The notes below the pieces were generated by a model. That model did no database searches, was not told the DNA's origin, and saw nothing but the letters and a program-made list of their open reading frames with translations. The translations under genes were made by a program, and so were the position numbers. Source: Erpobdella octoculata (lineage: Eukaryota > Annelida > Clitellata > Hirudinida > Erpobdellidae). From it: DNA of 64,000 nt. The DNA is taken from assembly GCA_963978895.1 (NCBI GenBank), contig OZ022247.1, positions 16,314,312 to 16,378,311 of the forward strand. The letters run 5' to 3'. This document shows, piece after piece, positions 47,002-60,025 of the stretch; within the stretch, counting starts at the first letter, position 1, and every line of letters begins with the position of its first letter.

Positions 47002-47150
<149 letters not shown>

Positions 47151-47154
47151 ATAT

Positions 47155-48834
47155 GCTGTCGAGCCGAAGTAAGGAGTTCTGAACCTATCATAGTCGTAGT
47201 CTAATGTCAAGTAGCTCCGAAAGACTGAGACTTCTAGCCATCCTTTTTTGGGGATGGTCGGTGGCTCAGTTGGTAAGAGCGCTTGCATTTAGGCGAGGCG
47301 GTGTTGCCGTAGACACGTGGGTTCGATTCCTAGTAGAGTCTTATAAATATTTGCGTTACTTGTAGTGACAGTTAAGTCATCCTATTTGTAGGCTCTTGAA
47401 ACATTTCAACGCAATGTTTCACTTCATAAATTATCTATCTGGCAGCAGACTAAGCTGTCGAGCCGAAGTAAGGAGTTCTGAACCTATCATAGTCGTAGTC
47501 TAATGTCAAGTAGCTCCGAAAGACTGAGACTTCTAGCCATCCTTTTTTGGGGATGGTCGGTGGCTCAGTTGGTAAGAGCGCTTGCATTTAGGCGAGGCGG
47601 TGTTGCCGTAGACACGTGGGTTCGATTCCTAGTAGAGTCTTATAAATATTTGCGTTACTTGTGGTGACAGTTAAGTCATCCTATTTGTAGGCTCTTGAAA
47701 CTTTTCAACGCAATGTTTCACTTCATAAATTATCTATCTGGCAGCAGACTAAGCTGTCGAGCCGAAGTAAGGAGTTCTGAACCTATCATAGTCGTAGTCT
47801 AATGTCAAGTAGCTCCGAAAGACTGAGACTTCTAGCCATCCTTTTTTGGGGATGGTCGGTGGCTCAGTTGGTGAGAGCGCTTGCATTTAGGCGAGGCGGT
47901 GTTGCCGTAGACACGTGGGTTCGATTCCTAGTAGAGTCTTATAAATATTTGCGTTACTTGTGGTGACAGTTAAGTCATCCTATTTGTAGGCTCTTGAAAC
48001 ATTTCAACGCAATGTTTCACTTCATAAATTATCTATCTGGCAGCAGACTAAGCTGTCGAGCCGAAGTAAGGAGTTCTGAACCTATCATAGTCGTAGTCTA
48101 ATGTCAAGTAGCTCCGAAAGACTGAGACTTCTAGCCATCCTTTTTTGGGGATGGTCGGTGGCTCAGTTGGTAAGAGCGCTTGCATTTAGGCAAGGCGGTG
48201 TTGCCGTAGACACGTGGGTTCCATTCCTAGTAGAGTCTTATAAATATTTGCGTTACTTGTGGTGACAGTTAAGTCATCCTATTTGTAGGCTCTTGAAACA
48301 TTTCAACGCAATGTTTCACTTCATAAATTATCTATCTGGCAGCAGACTAAGCTGTCGAGCCGAAGTAAGGAGTTCCGAACCTATCATAGTCGTAGTCTAA
48401 TGTCAAGTAGCTCCGAAAGACTGAGACTTCTAGCCATCCTTTTTTGGGGATGGTCGGTGGCTCAGTTGGTGAGAGCGCTTGCATTTAGGCGAGGCGGTGT
48501 TGCCGTAGACACGTGGGTTCGATTCCTAGTAGAGTCTTATAAATATTTGCGTTACTTGTGGTGACAGTTAAGTCATCCTATTTGTAGGCTCTTGAAACAT
48601 TTCAACGCAATGTTTCACTTCATAAATTATCTATCTGGCAGCAGACTAAGCTGTCGAGCCGAAGTAAGGAGTTCTGAACCTATCATAGTCGTAGTCTAAT
48701 GTCAAGTAGCTCCGAAAGACTGAGACTTCTAGCCATCCTTTTTTGGGGATGGTCGGTGGCTCATTTGGTAAGAGCGCTTGCATTTAGGCAAGGCGGTGTT
48801 GCCGTAGACACGTGGGTTCGATTCCTAGTAGAGT

Positions 48835-48838
<4 letters not shown>
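47155..48838 (+). repeat. Tandem array of 299-bp tRNA-derived units (five full, one partial)
   Basis: Units start at 47155, 47454, 47753, 48052, 48351 and 48650 (GCTGTCGAGCCG), an exact 299-bp period; the last is cut at about 48838 by (TA)n. Each has a polymerase III A-box (GTGGCTCAGTTGGTAAGAGC) and B-box (GGGTTCGATTCC) 40 bp apart. The D arm fits a tRNA, but the T stem and acceptor are imperfect. Variants: GGTTCCATTCC in unit 4, TCATTTGG in unit 6, TTGGTGAG in units 3 and 5. Units are over 98 percent alike, so amplification is recent. Confidence 0.9.
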
Positions 48839-48916
<78 letters not shown>

Positions 48917-48940
48917 CAATATATTGTATGATCTTTGGTA

Positions 48941-49058
48941 TGCACACGTGGAGCGCGGCCATGTTGACATTGACCGGGGCACGAGCTAAAGTATGGCTGA
49001 ATTGAGTTCTTTAGTATTTTAATAAACTACGTTTTTAGCGTCTTAAAAAAACGTTACA
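48941..49058 (+). repeat. 3' LTR (118 bp)
   Basis: Direct repeat of 42754-42871 with a few substitutions (for example CGCGGCC versus CGCAGCC). Confidence 0.82.
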
Positions 49059-49885
49059 GTATGTATGTCCTTTATGCATTGCTACACCATTCATCCGATC
49101 GTAATGAAATTTTCACACAACCTTGAGAGTCAAGGGGAATCAAATATAGAAATAAAAAATGAAATCCGTCACAAAATGAGCGGAGCGGAGGAGCGAGCGG
49201 GATTTTTAGAGTTTTTTTATCGTTTTTCTCTAGCTCTCGTTTAATTCTCCGTTTTCTCTCCCGCTCCCGGTCGCTTTCCTGTTCCCGCTTGCTCTCCCAC
49301 TCCTGGTCGCTTTCCCGCTCCCTGTCACTTTCCCGATTCCGGTCGCTTTCCCGCCCCATCTATCTTTTAATAATTTGTAATAACGCGCAATCGGTCACAT
49401 TATGCAAGACTGGGAAGCAAGTCATGGACTTCTTAATATTAAGAAGTCCATTAGCAAGTAATGCCTGTTACGCAATTGTAAACAGTGCTTCGAAAACTTA
49501 TGCAATGATCATGTATAGGCACTTTTGGCCCGGAAGGTTTTTTGGCCCCCTGTGCAGGGGGATCGGAGAAGGAGTCCAAACCTTCTTAACTTTTTCCCCT
49601 TCTTAACTTTCCAGGCCAAAAGTTCCTATGTACGACCATCGAAGGTAATTGCGTAATAAAATTCAAATTTCGTTTACATAACAACGTTTGAAGGCTTCAA
49701 GCAACTTTTAGCAAATCTATTTTACGTTTTATGGGCTAAAATAAGTTATGAAAGAGTGGAAAAGAAAATATGAGCGCGAGCGGGAACGGAAACGGGAGAG
49801 CAAGCGGGGATGGAAACGGGAGCAAGAAAGAAAAATGATAAAAAAACCTCTGAAAACCCCGAGCAACGCCGGGTAACCACGCTAG
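49059..49885 (+). mobile_element. Helitron-family element with GC-rich arrays and 3' hairpin
   Basis: The 3' end CTCTGAAAACCCCGAGCAACGCCGGGTAACCACG-CTAG then T repeats the terminus at 10656 (49852-49885). Arrays of CTTTCCCG-like units lie on both sides of the body (49250-49355 pyrimidine-rich, 49765-49820 purine-rich) and are inverted to each other. No coding capacity. The 5' terminus is uncertain and may be nearer 49190. Confidence 0.62.
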
Positions 49886-50868
49886 TCTATATATATATAT
49901 ATATATATACCGAGGGGAGCGAAGAGGTGCGTCCCCTATTGATGAATAGTTAAAATTTAATTTACATTAAACAAATTTAAATTATGTGCATAATATTTAG
50001 TAATAAACGTATAAATAAAATCAATTTTAAATAAAAGTAAATTTAGTAAAGAGTTAAGCTCTCAATCAATGTATACGCTCGTTTCAAGCATAAAAACATT
50101 AACGGATTTCCGTTTATATCACACACATTTTTACCATTATTGGTTACATTTTAAATTTTAGTTTGAGGGGGCAAATCCGTTATACACAAATAAATTTGTA
50201 AACAATTGTATAAAAAATGTCATCAATTTTTAAGGAGGGAAGACTTTTCTCGCCCCTATAGGTGGGCACTCATGGATGCCATAGGCGCCCGCAAGCGGAG
50301 GAAAAGGGGGAACTTGCCCCCCCCCCCTAGATTTATGGTTTAAATTTTTTAGACAAAAATGTACAAAATATTTATAATTAAAACATTTAAAATTAATTGT
50401 AACAACTGTGACTCCTTCTATTGTTATATCGATATCATCACTATCATTATCTTTGGAGATGCATTCCCCCGATGCTCTACTTTTTATTCCATTCACGTTT
50501 CTCTAAACACTTTGATTTGAGAAAATTATCTAGAATAACTGATCCACCACTAGTTAAATGGTTTATTCTAAGTATAATATTTATTTTAGCATGTGTTAGC
50601 TAATAAACTCATGTATAGCTAATGGCAGTGCTGGGGCTGTTGTGTAAATGGGCCTCCAAGAAACATTAGTGTGGGCTTTTACTGATGAATAACTTTTGTT
50701 TGATTGTCCCCTTTCATTTTCATACTATTTTTTCCAAGTTTGTCTGTAAAGCCTTAAAGGTACACAAATTTCTATCCAACAATGACAATTTGGCTGTGTA
50801 GGAAATATAAACCTATCCAACTAAAGCATTTTTGTAATTTTCAGCATGTTTTTAAAACATTTTGAAAT
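49886..50868. other. AT-rich interval with a possible MITE end
   Basis: CATAGGCGCCCGCAAGCGGAGG followed by a C-run (50279-50328) looks like a TE terminus, with no partner identified. No gene seen. Confidence 0.35.
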
Positions 50869-51026
50869 TTTTATTATGATGTAAAACAAAATAAAGTTAA
50901 CCGAAAATTGTACTCTATATACCCAATTTTAAACAAAAAATTAAACAATTTTGAAAAGAAAAAAGAATAAATCTGAGAGAGAATATGAGAGAAGAGGCAA
51001 AAAGAAAAAAATAAGAGGCTATATAA

Positions 51027-51066
<40 letters not shown>

Positions 51067-53241
51067 GTTGTGTTTCTTGCATATCTTATGCATTCTAAAC
51101 TAGTTAAACCAACCAAAAAAACGCAATAATTATGTAATGCTATTCTCTCAAACACTTCTGACTTAATCTAAATTTAAATTACAACTCAACCACTTTTATT
51201 ACTATTGATAATAAAAATAATATTGTTTTTATATTTCAGAGAAACTTAAATTATTGTTTTAAAAGATTTGTAATAATCATTCACGCACTTTGCGTTCGTA
51301 TTTAATTAATAAAAATAACTATTTTTAATTTCATAATGACTTGTTTCTGAAAAAGGGGTGTTTATGACAAAAATGCGAAGCATAAGAAAATAACAAACTT
51401 TCGGTGGTAATCTTCAGAACTGAACTAAATTACAAAATAAATAATTGTAAAGATAAGTCTAAGTTAGATCAGGTCAACAATAAGAGAACTGGATTTTAGT
51501 TAATAGACTCTTGACAGACTAAGTCGACTGACTAAGAGATACATCAGCTTGACGTAGCGATTTAAAATCTCAGGACAAGATTTTAATTTTAGAGAGAATA
51601 CTGAAAATTCAAACGATACAAAAGACGAGGTATTACATAAATTTTAAATAAATTTGTTTTGTTACATTATTCAAAAGAACAGTCAACGAAATAAATCGCA
51701 GTTAAAGAAGGAAAAGTTCCTCAATGGCTGCAAATTTTATTCAATGGATGAGCTCATTGCACTCAAAACATCGTGTATAAAGGCGCGTTTACACAGGCAA
51801 AGATTCGCTGGCGCCAAATGTCAATGTCGTCAAAAATTAGAAAAAACGCACGTTTAAACGCTCTCACGCATGACATTGACATCTTGGCAGCCAAGATTTT
51901 TAATGTTTGTTACCTTTAAACTTTCAATGTGCCAGTGAATAATGTATACATACGCGCAAAACACATTCCTTATTAGATAAACGATTTGATTGGTCGACTA
52001 TTCCGCAATTTTTATTGAAACTGTATTTTATTTTTATAATAATTAATATTTAAAACGTGACCTAAGCGCTCTTCGATATTTCTCCTAAAATAGCCTAGTT
52101 AAAGTCACTTTTAATAATTTAAATTTTTATTTTATCATAAAATATAAATTTTAAAATTTTTTTCAAAATTATGGATAAGTTGTATTTTAAATTTCTTTAG
52201 TTATGAACGCGATTCTTTTCTTCAACTGTTTAAAGTTAATTGGTGTCAAATTTAATACTAAATAAGTTGTTAAATATTTTTATAATTGAAATTTATAGTA
52301 AAATGTTTTTAAATACATCTTTGCAGATAGGCTATATAGGCTTATTTGCTGTTTTTGTTTGGTTTTATAGTCCGATCAAACGTGATGTTATACCTTTAAA
52401 TTTATTCATGATTTGAAATTTTTAAATAAAATGGAAGCTAATGTTCTGTTCTTTACGGCAAACTAAATAATTTATTCAAGGTATACTTGGAAAGTTAGTA
52501 ATTTTGAATCGAAATTGTACGAAGTTAAACGTGAGCGGTAATAGATATACCATAGGTAAACAACATCGGTAATTCGTAAAATCCGTGGATTATATGAGGT
52601 TATTTGTAAATAAAATTACATTTACGTGATTCTTACAAGTGGCCTGGGTCTAAACAAAAAAACTCGGCCTGGGACGCCCTGCAAGTTCATAACCACGAAT
52701 GTAAGCATAACCCTAGGGCCTGGCCTAGCCCTAGGCCCATACGAAGCATGTTACTTTTTTTCCTACTTTGTACATAATTATATTAGCATCACTGGTATGT
52801 TAACTGAGTAATATCTTTCATTTTCTGTTTTATTTGTTTTAAAAGTTATTCTTTTATAACAATTTCAGGCACGCAATGAGTGATTTCCTTGTGATTATGA
52901 AAAATATTTTCTCATCATTACAACACTGATTTATTTAACAATAACATCAAGTATCTTATACAAGTTATTTGGAAGATGGCAGATGTTTAAGTTTAACATA
53001 ACAGCAAAGAAAAATAACTATATACATGCAATATTGTCTTAAATGACTTATTTAAGTCATTAAATACAGCGTCAAAATAGTTCTGTGTTGTATTGCCATG
53101 AAGAAAAAAAATGCAAAGTTCTACATCAGGGATGGATAGACGACATTAAATAACACAGTCTAACCAAGACGATATAGAAACTTGCAATTTGTTCAAAGGA
53201 TAATGGCCACAGTAGTTTTTCAAAAATGTATTTTATTGATT
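50869..53241. other. Long AT-rich stretch without recognisable genes
   Basis: Contains (TA)n at 51030-51062, a segment AAGGCGCGTTTACACAGGC (51779-51797) that resembles a MITE terminus, and a short GC-richer patch at 52640-52750 with CCTAGGGCC repeats. No frame longer than about 67 codons shows family resemblance. Confidence 0.4.
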
Positions 53242-54747
53242 TTACTCAGCTGTGTCGTCAACTGCTGAAATTTGTTCCGGTCTTACAATGGGAGCATTTT
53301 CACACTGTCCACCACACTTGCAGTGAATGCTGCAAGACAATCGCTTTTTATAACATCCGCATGATGTGGAACATAACAATGCACCCTTGGAGCAACTGCA
53401 TCTGATCTCCTGGAGAAGTTCTGGTGGTGCCGGATTGATGTCTGTAATAATTGGATGGATTTCCGCACTTGTACATGTATAGCCATATTCTTCCTTTGGC
53501 AAACCTGATCTCAAAGATTTCCATGTATTTGTCTGAAGATGAACTCGCAAATTGTGGAAATATGGTGCCCTGGATGTCGGTGGAAGGCGTTCCATCATAA
53601 TCATGTACCTGAATGAAATTAAAATTAATTTGTATTTTTCACGTAATTTTATTTATAACTATTTTAAATTTACTATTAACTATTTTTTTCTGTCGTCAAT
53701 ACTTGGGTATCAAAATTTTGTTGTCTTATTGATAAATCATGTTTTACATTGAACAATTTATAGTTATGTTCTTGAAGTTAATGGAAATTACATGGAATAA
53801 CATGGTGTTTTTCAATTGCGCAAAACATCTCAACAATAACATTGTTTAACATACTTTGCATTTAAAGAAAATTTAAGTTATTTACCTCAGCTCATCTAAA
53901 GTATGAATGGATTCTTTCGAGACATATCATGTGATTTGTCTATATAATCACTGATGTCATCCACATCTTGTTGTTGATAGTCTTCTGCAAAGTCGGTTGA
54001 CATCAAAAGGTTATGCAATGTTGCATCGGTCAACAGACAAGCCATCAGTGTTTTTGAATAGGACTTGTCTTCCATCATCTTCCGCAGGGAATTTCGCGCA
54101 TACACCTCTGCCCACACATCATCCAACCCACTGTCTTCCATCAATTTGCACCCTGCAGAAATATAAAAGGTGACTAAAAAAGTGGGTCTGGTACACTAAA
54201 CAAGCACAATAAGTGGAATGAATATTTCTGAATCTTACCTGCCCCCATGAACGACATCAGTTGATGGAAGCCACCGAGACGAATGAACATATTTTTAAAC
54301 TCATCCATTTTCTCATGTTTCACACAGTATGCCTTGTAGTAAAGAGGCTGGTCAAAGGTCAAGACTGCACAATGTTGGCTTAATTTTTCAGACTGCTTCA
54401 AAACGAAAACCATTGTAGAATATACTGCTTCCCGTGTCGAAGGGTTCAACGGGACCATCGGATCGTAGACAACGGTTGAGCATTGTATTGGTCCAGTAGC
54501 AGTTCTTGACATAAAACCTTGCCAGCTTGGTGCCTTGGGTACTAATCTTGATTACACTAACCATAGGTTGTCTACACATTTGAACCATCGTGTATCAATA
54601 TCAACAGGCATCATGCCATCAAAGACAACATCCAAGACTTTTCCTTTTATCGGTGCTTTGTAAGGTTTTACAACATCGCCAAAGTTACCCGCTTTCAGAA
54701 CATCATATGACGTTACTGATTTTTTCTCGACGGAAACATATTCATCT
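53242..54747 (-). pseudogene. Cys-rich multi-exon gene of an uncharacterised family, degenerate
   Basis: Minus-strand exons: about 54747-54240 (from a CAG acceptor; ending FMGAG at a GTAAG donor), about 54155-53887 (CTGCAG acceptor, GTAAAT donor) and 53610-53242 (TTCAG acceptor). The text runs KGKVLDVVFDGMMPVDIDTRWF, VLTFDQPLYYKAYCVKHEKM, IRLGGFHQLMSFMGAG, then a helical part, then ERLPPTSRAPYFHNLRVHLQ and the Cys-rich end IRCSCSKGALLCSTSCGCYKKRLSCSIHCKCGGQC. I recognise this arrangement from large, uncharacterised families in invertebrates; its role is unknown. An in-frame TAA (54552-54554) and a frameshift near 53905 suggest a pseudogene. Upstream exons may lie beyond 54750 but I cannot read them. 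Confidence 0.65.
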
Positions 54748-55068
54748 GTAAAAAAACAATGATGATTAAGTCTTTTCATTTTTAAATTCACTGTAGATCT
54801 ATATGTAAAGCTCAAAATTGTATAAACACAAGTTATGAAAATGAATAACAGAAACTTTTATATATTTTTCCATACTAACCACATTTTTCCGTCCACCCAC
54901 CCACCCAAAAGACAATGACAAAACGATAGAAAGTCTCTACATGTATCCCAAAACTAGCATGGGTGGTCAGATTTTCACGACAACATTGTCTTATTGATGA
55001 CAAATTTGAAGAACAGTTTCTTTTATGAACCAATAAGGCAATTTAAATTTTATTTTTTATGTATTTTT
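54748..55068. other. Intron or flank of the Cys-rich gene
   Basis: AT-rich with CCACCCACCCACCC (54893-54906). Probably intronic relative to the minus-strand gene. Confidence 0.35.
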
Positions 55069-55250
55069 TAGAGATGGGAATCGAACCGAACTTTTTGAAC
55101 TCAAACCCACATTTTAGCGTTTCGAACCGAACTCGAACGAACCCAAATTTGTATGCACCGAACTCGAACCCCATGACGGTCGAACTCGAACTCATTAACG
55201 GTCGAACTCGTACACAATAACGGTCGAACTCGAACTCATTTAAAACATCA
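55069..55250. mobile_element. hAT terminus with GAACTCGAACTC subterminal repeats
   Basis: Begins TAGAGATGGGAATCGAACCG and continues as iterations of CGGTCGAACTCGAACTCATTAA. It has the same architecture as the hAT ends at 2063 and 33617. The opposite terminus and TSD were not located. Confidence 0.6.
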
Positions 55251-56229
55251 TCTAAACAAAATTAAAAAAAGCCAACCTAGAAAATTAAATGACAGTATTG
55301 AGCCAATCTTTTTAATATCACTTATTTGATTATTTTTCTTTGCTTTTTAAATGCTTTTATTTAACTTCACTCGTCTCTGTTGGTTTGTTTGATTGTGGTG
55401 ATCAAATCTTACAGAGCGTAGACGCCGTAAACGATGTTTGTTTTACGCGTTGATTTCATTTTTCACTTAAACCACTAAAGTCAAACCAATTAAACCATAT
55501 ATAAAAACAATTAATTTTTTAATAAAGTACAGAATAATTTTTAAAATAAACTTATAGATGGTTGAAGTCACTACCAATTCTTTTCTGCCCTGAAATGATT
55601 TTACCTGAGACTTGTTTTTAAGCAAGTGAAAAGCACTACGCCAACTATCGAGTTTATATTCATTCCTTATCGCTTTGGGATTACATTTGTGTTGTATCAA
55701 TTCAATACACAATTTGTAATAATATAGAAATAGATTTGCAAAAATTGAAACAACAAACTATGACTTTACAAATGTTTTTATTGATACAATAAATTTTATT
55801 TGGCTTTTCAATGAACAAAAATTGAAAATGATACACAAAAATTACCAATTAATTGAAATTAGTGTCCACTAAATAAAATTGTTTTAGTTAGGTTTTGTCT
55901 TAAACATAAACTTTTAAGGTTTTGAGCATTAATTTTTGCTCGCAGGTACTGTATTAACTTAAAAAATTCATAAACGATATATCAGAGTGATAGTCAATTC
56001 CATTCTGTGTATCTCTTATATGATTCCCAGGTTAAAATATCTTTGGATCCAATCGATGATAATGTTTGGCAAATTAGTTCTTTATTTTGATTTCATCTTT
56101 TGCAATTGTGGTGGCTGATAGGTGCGTGTTGTCTTAAAAATGTTCTGCTGTCTGACATATCTTAAAAAAAATTTGTTTAATACCATACTTAAAAATAATA
56201 AATCTTAATTTTATCTTAATTTTTTAACT
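55251..56229. other. AT-rich interval, nothing recognised
   Basis: An 81-codon minus-strand frame (55467-55712) has a hydrophobic C-terminus and no recognisable family. It may be part of the hAT element whose end lies at 55069. Confidence 0.35.
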
Positions 56230-57063
56230 CCAGAAAAAGGAAAGACATGACCACCTTTATTTTTCACAACTAGCAGCTGATTTTCCAGCTGCATAGAGCT
56301 GTGCATTTTGTGGCCTTATCGTGAAAGCACCTGTTATAGTAATACATTGTCTTGTTAATTGTAACGACTGCGTAATTGTGATTGCCGATTTGAGTTGCCT
56401 GTTTGGGTCGTGTGTTGAGTTAACAACTGTTCCATTATAGATTCCAAACGAGACATGCGTGTCTTGACGTTTGTTGAAAATCACGGAGATGCTAAACGAT
56501 CGGTGTCGCGATTGATCATAGATGGTGATGGAAGGTGTTCGTATTATCGGTCGGCTAAATTGACCAGCTCACTGGGTATCATCCCGTCTCTGTTAGCAGC
56601 TAAGATTGAGTTCACTCTTATGGGCAACTTTTGCAGAAAAACTTGTAGTAGCAGTTGCTCATTCGTTTCCATCCCGTCGAGTTTGCTCTAAAGCACGAAG
56701 AATTTGACTTGGTTTAGCATCGCTGACCTCAGTTGCATCGAGTGCTTTTTTGGTGCGTTGTGCAGCAGATTCAAACGTCCGCACAATCAACGTCTCTTTA
56801 AGTTTTGTGTATGGATTTGATGGGAGTCGAAGAATCAAATCCCTAACCTCTGATGCGGCATCTGGCGAAAGATCAGAAATTACGTAGTAAAACTTGGTTT
56901 GCTCATTGCGAATGTTCTTGATTGCGAATTGTGCTTCCACTATAAGAGTTGCCCTTAATGTATAGTAAAAGAATAAAAATTGGAAATTTGACTGTAAAAC
57001 CTCTCCAATGCGTTCCATTGAGAAAAAAAATACCCTGTGCACAATATTTTGCAAATTGGACAA
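56230..57063 (-). pseudogene. Ty3/gypsy gag remnant
   Basis: Minus-strand text: NEQTKFYYVISDLSPDAASE, VRDLILRLPSNPYTKLKETL, then RTFESAAQRTKKALDATEVS and DAKPSQILRALEQ, a capsid region typical of arthropod and other invertebrate gypsy gags. It continues in other frames as LFLQKLPIRVNSILAA-like text and ends with a CxxxxxFHDKATKCTxxC knuckle-like block near 56290. Frameshifts are present near 56660 and 56480, and no pol follows. Confidence 0.7.
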
Positions 57064-57329
57064 TATTTAATTAAAGGTGGCCCCCGATGTTTGAAATTCT
57101 CGAAAAACAGTCAAAAATGAGAATTTGTAATTTGGCACATTGAAGCAACTACAGCTCTTAAAAAGGAGTTGGTTGATGCTAATTTGAAATTTGAGTGTCA
57201 TTGAATTGCAATTTGTCTTGAAATTTTTTGACGATAAGGATGTCTGGACCAGTTAACTTTCTGGTTGTTTCTTCAAAGGCGGCTTCAACGATTAATCCTA
57301 TAATATAATAGTGACATGCCAAGAACAAT
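57064..57329. other. AT-rich interval
   Basis: No recognisable feature; possibly part of the transposon remnant that follows on the minus strand. Confidence 0.35.
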
Positions 57330-57545
57330 ATATATTTATCCAGTTTTGGTTCAACATGGAAACAAGCCTCATTTCGATGGCCAGTGTTTAATGCTGTTGT
57401 GTCAAAGCATTATCCTACAATTTAATTCTTGAGATCCAATTTCACCAGGCAATTGATCACGGCAGCTGCTTGAGCTTTTCCTGTTCCAGAATGGGTTTGC
57501 CACTCTAAGCAGCTGTTCAGCACCGACTCTGTAAATTAGAGTTTT
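57330..57545 (-). pseudogene. DDE-type transposase remnant (FDTTxxNTG family)
   Basis: Minus-strand text SGTGKAQAAAVINCLVKLDL, then two stops, then CFDTTALNTGHRNEACFHVE. It is the same motif pair as at 26645-26947 (SGTGRIAANAVLDLL, CFDTTASNTGRSNGAC), so a second, more degraded member of that family. Confidence 0.55.
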
Positions 57546-57792
57546 AAAACCATCTATGTGCTCTTATGAAGTTAAATCTTTTTTTAGTTTTCTAACCCAA
57601 TCAACGATCAAATTCTGATTTCAGATTTTCAAGTTGTTGTGACTTGGTGGCTTGTTCTTGCTTGATTAATGCAGTTCATGTTGATGTTCACAAACAATTA
57701 CCGTAACCAATACTGGATACAACTTTGCTGATAACAAATGTGGCGCATTCCTTGAAAAATCCTAGTTCTGTCTAGAGTCATAATGTTGATTT
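57546..57792. other. Unassigned interval
   Basis: No recognisable feature. Confidence 0.3.
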
Positions 57793-58540
57793 TTGCTCTA
57801 TTCATTTTTAATACACCATCAACATCACCTTAGTCTTGAACTGGATCTTGATCTCCATTCTTTTCTACAACTCTTGATGCTGATCGAACACACGATTGAT
57901 CATGTCAACCCGATCGTCTGTCGTTGGATGCCCAGAGAGAAATACCTGTTGACCACCGGATCTGCCAAACAAGTGATCAAACTCTTGATCGGTCTAATGA
58001 CCGGACTCTCGATCCACCCAACGTTCTTCCACATGTTCAACATCTTAAACCGCCTCTTGTTCAACTCAACGATAGTTTTGTTCAAGACACCACTAACCTA
58101 TCTGTATGCGGGTCTGACTCGGTAGACTCGTATGTTTCATGCAGCCCTCCCGACCATATGCGTGCTGCCGGTTCCTTGGGTACAGGAGTGGATAGCGAAG
58201 AATATGGTACGAACGTAAAAAATGAAAGTTTGAATGATTGCGATGATGTCCCCGTACCCGTCGATATGATTTCATTTTCTCACCTTGCATTAAATGTTAC
58301 TGTTAGACCACCACATACTAGCTACAATAACTCTATTTTTATCTTGGAAAATATATCTTACATTTTTAAGCTTCATTAATATAATTATGTTTAAATATTT
58401 TATACATTATACTTTCTACTTTTTATTTTGAACTTCTAATTTACATTTTAACTTTTGTGCAACTTTGTCTTTTTATATGTTTATCAAGTTTTATCTCTCT
58501 CCTTTACCTTTAAAATAAATTAACCTATTAATTGAATAAG
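57793..58540 (+). pseudogene. Possible PLE C-terminal tail and 3' UTR
   Basis: A frame at 57924-58379 is rich in Asp, Ser, Asn and Pro (CGSDSVDSYVSCSPPDH, NESLNDCDDVPVPVD), like the tails after the endonuclease in the other PLEs, and is followed by AT-rich DNA and (TA)n at 58549. No endonuclease motif or ribozyme is readable, so the assignment rests on composition and position. Confidence 0.35.
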
Positions 58541-58545
58541 ACAAG

Positions 58546-58960
<415 letters not shown>

Positions 58961-59209
58961 ATTACCTTTATTAAAACCACCGACGCTACGATACTTCGAC
59001 AGCTAAAAAAACTGTTTACGTAGAACTCATCTGGAAACAGGTGCACTAAAATTACAGGTACATTATTAATATTTAAATTATCTAAAAAACAATACCAAAA
59101 CTAATGTTTACAAGAAAATTAGATACCTAAATACTGTCAAAATAGATATACGCGCTCAGACCAACGTAACTCCTTTTCGTATGCTCACGTAGATTTATCG
59201 AAAGAGAAT

Positions 59210-59888
59210 TAAATCATGCCATGAAAGAACTAGAAGTTCTGAATGCAAAATTGCTTAAAGAGAAAGAGTTGTTGCGTTTTGAAGTTTCTGATGATCGTTC
59301 TAGTCTAGACGTTTTTTGCTACAACACATTAGCAATACCATCGACAGATATGACTTTCTGAAAAGAACGATCATAATCAATAAACTCTCTAACCTATACG
59401 GATCTTCTTTTCTACTTAAGGAGAACGTCAGTCAGTTTCTCAACTTGTTTAAATATGTTCCAACCGAAAACGAAGTTAAATTTTTAGAGTTGGGTTATAA
59501 CTGCCATGTGCCAGATAAATATAACCCCTTAAAGAAACAAGTCGAACTTGAGGTCTTATATCGTCAAATTGAAACATATGTGATGAATGGCAAATTGAAA
59601 GTTACAGACAGATTGGGTACTTTATTGAAATCATATAGCTACAAACATCGAAATCCACGTAAAAAGATGGCTACTGACTTGGTTCGTGCGGCTGCTTCTT
59701 TGAGAAAGAACTCAGAAATAGTAAATAAAAAATCTAATAAATCCAACTCGTACGTGATTCTCGACACACTGGATTATTTGCACAAGTTAGACGAAATCCT
59801 CGCAGAGAATACAAAGTTTCAGAAAATCTCCAAGAATCCTACACAAGATATTAAAGTGAAAGCTAATCGTCTTGAGTTTGAGTTTGTT
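59210..59888 (+). pseudogene. PLE protein, N-terminal half
   Basis: MKELEVLNAKLLKEKELLRF (coiled coil) runs to a frameshift near 59330; then LSNLYGSSFLLKENVSQFLN, KFLELGYNCHVPDKYNPLKK, ETYVMNGKLKVTDRLGTLLK and SYVILDTLDYLHKLDEILAE, matching the region before the RT in PLEs (compare YLMKLNELVADTNKFLKITK in the 21931-23841 protein). It shows the part of the ORF that the other copies lack. Confidence 0.8.
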
Positions 59889-60025
59889 TATTCAGTTATC
59901 AATACATACATTCAAAATCACAAAAAAGACAAAACAATAAGAATTAAATAGTCATTATAATAGCATGGATGATTGATGAAGAGGTGCTGCATCAGGCCCC
60001 TCTGTGCTGACGAGTCATACTGCAA

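Noticed and set aside
47254..48838. A cluster of six functional tRNA genes
   Set aside because: A- and B-boxes are good, but the T stem and acceptor stems do not pair and flanks are part of the same 299-bp unit, so a tRNA-derived repeat fits better.
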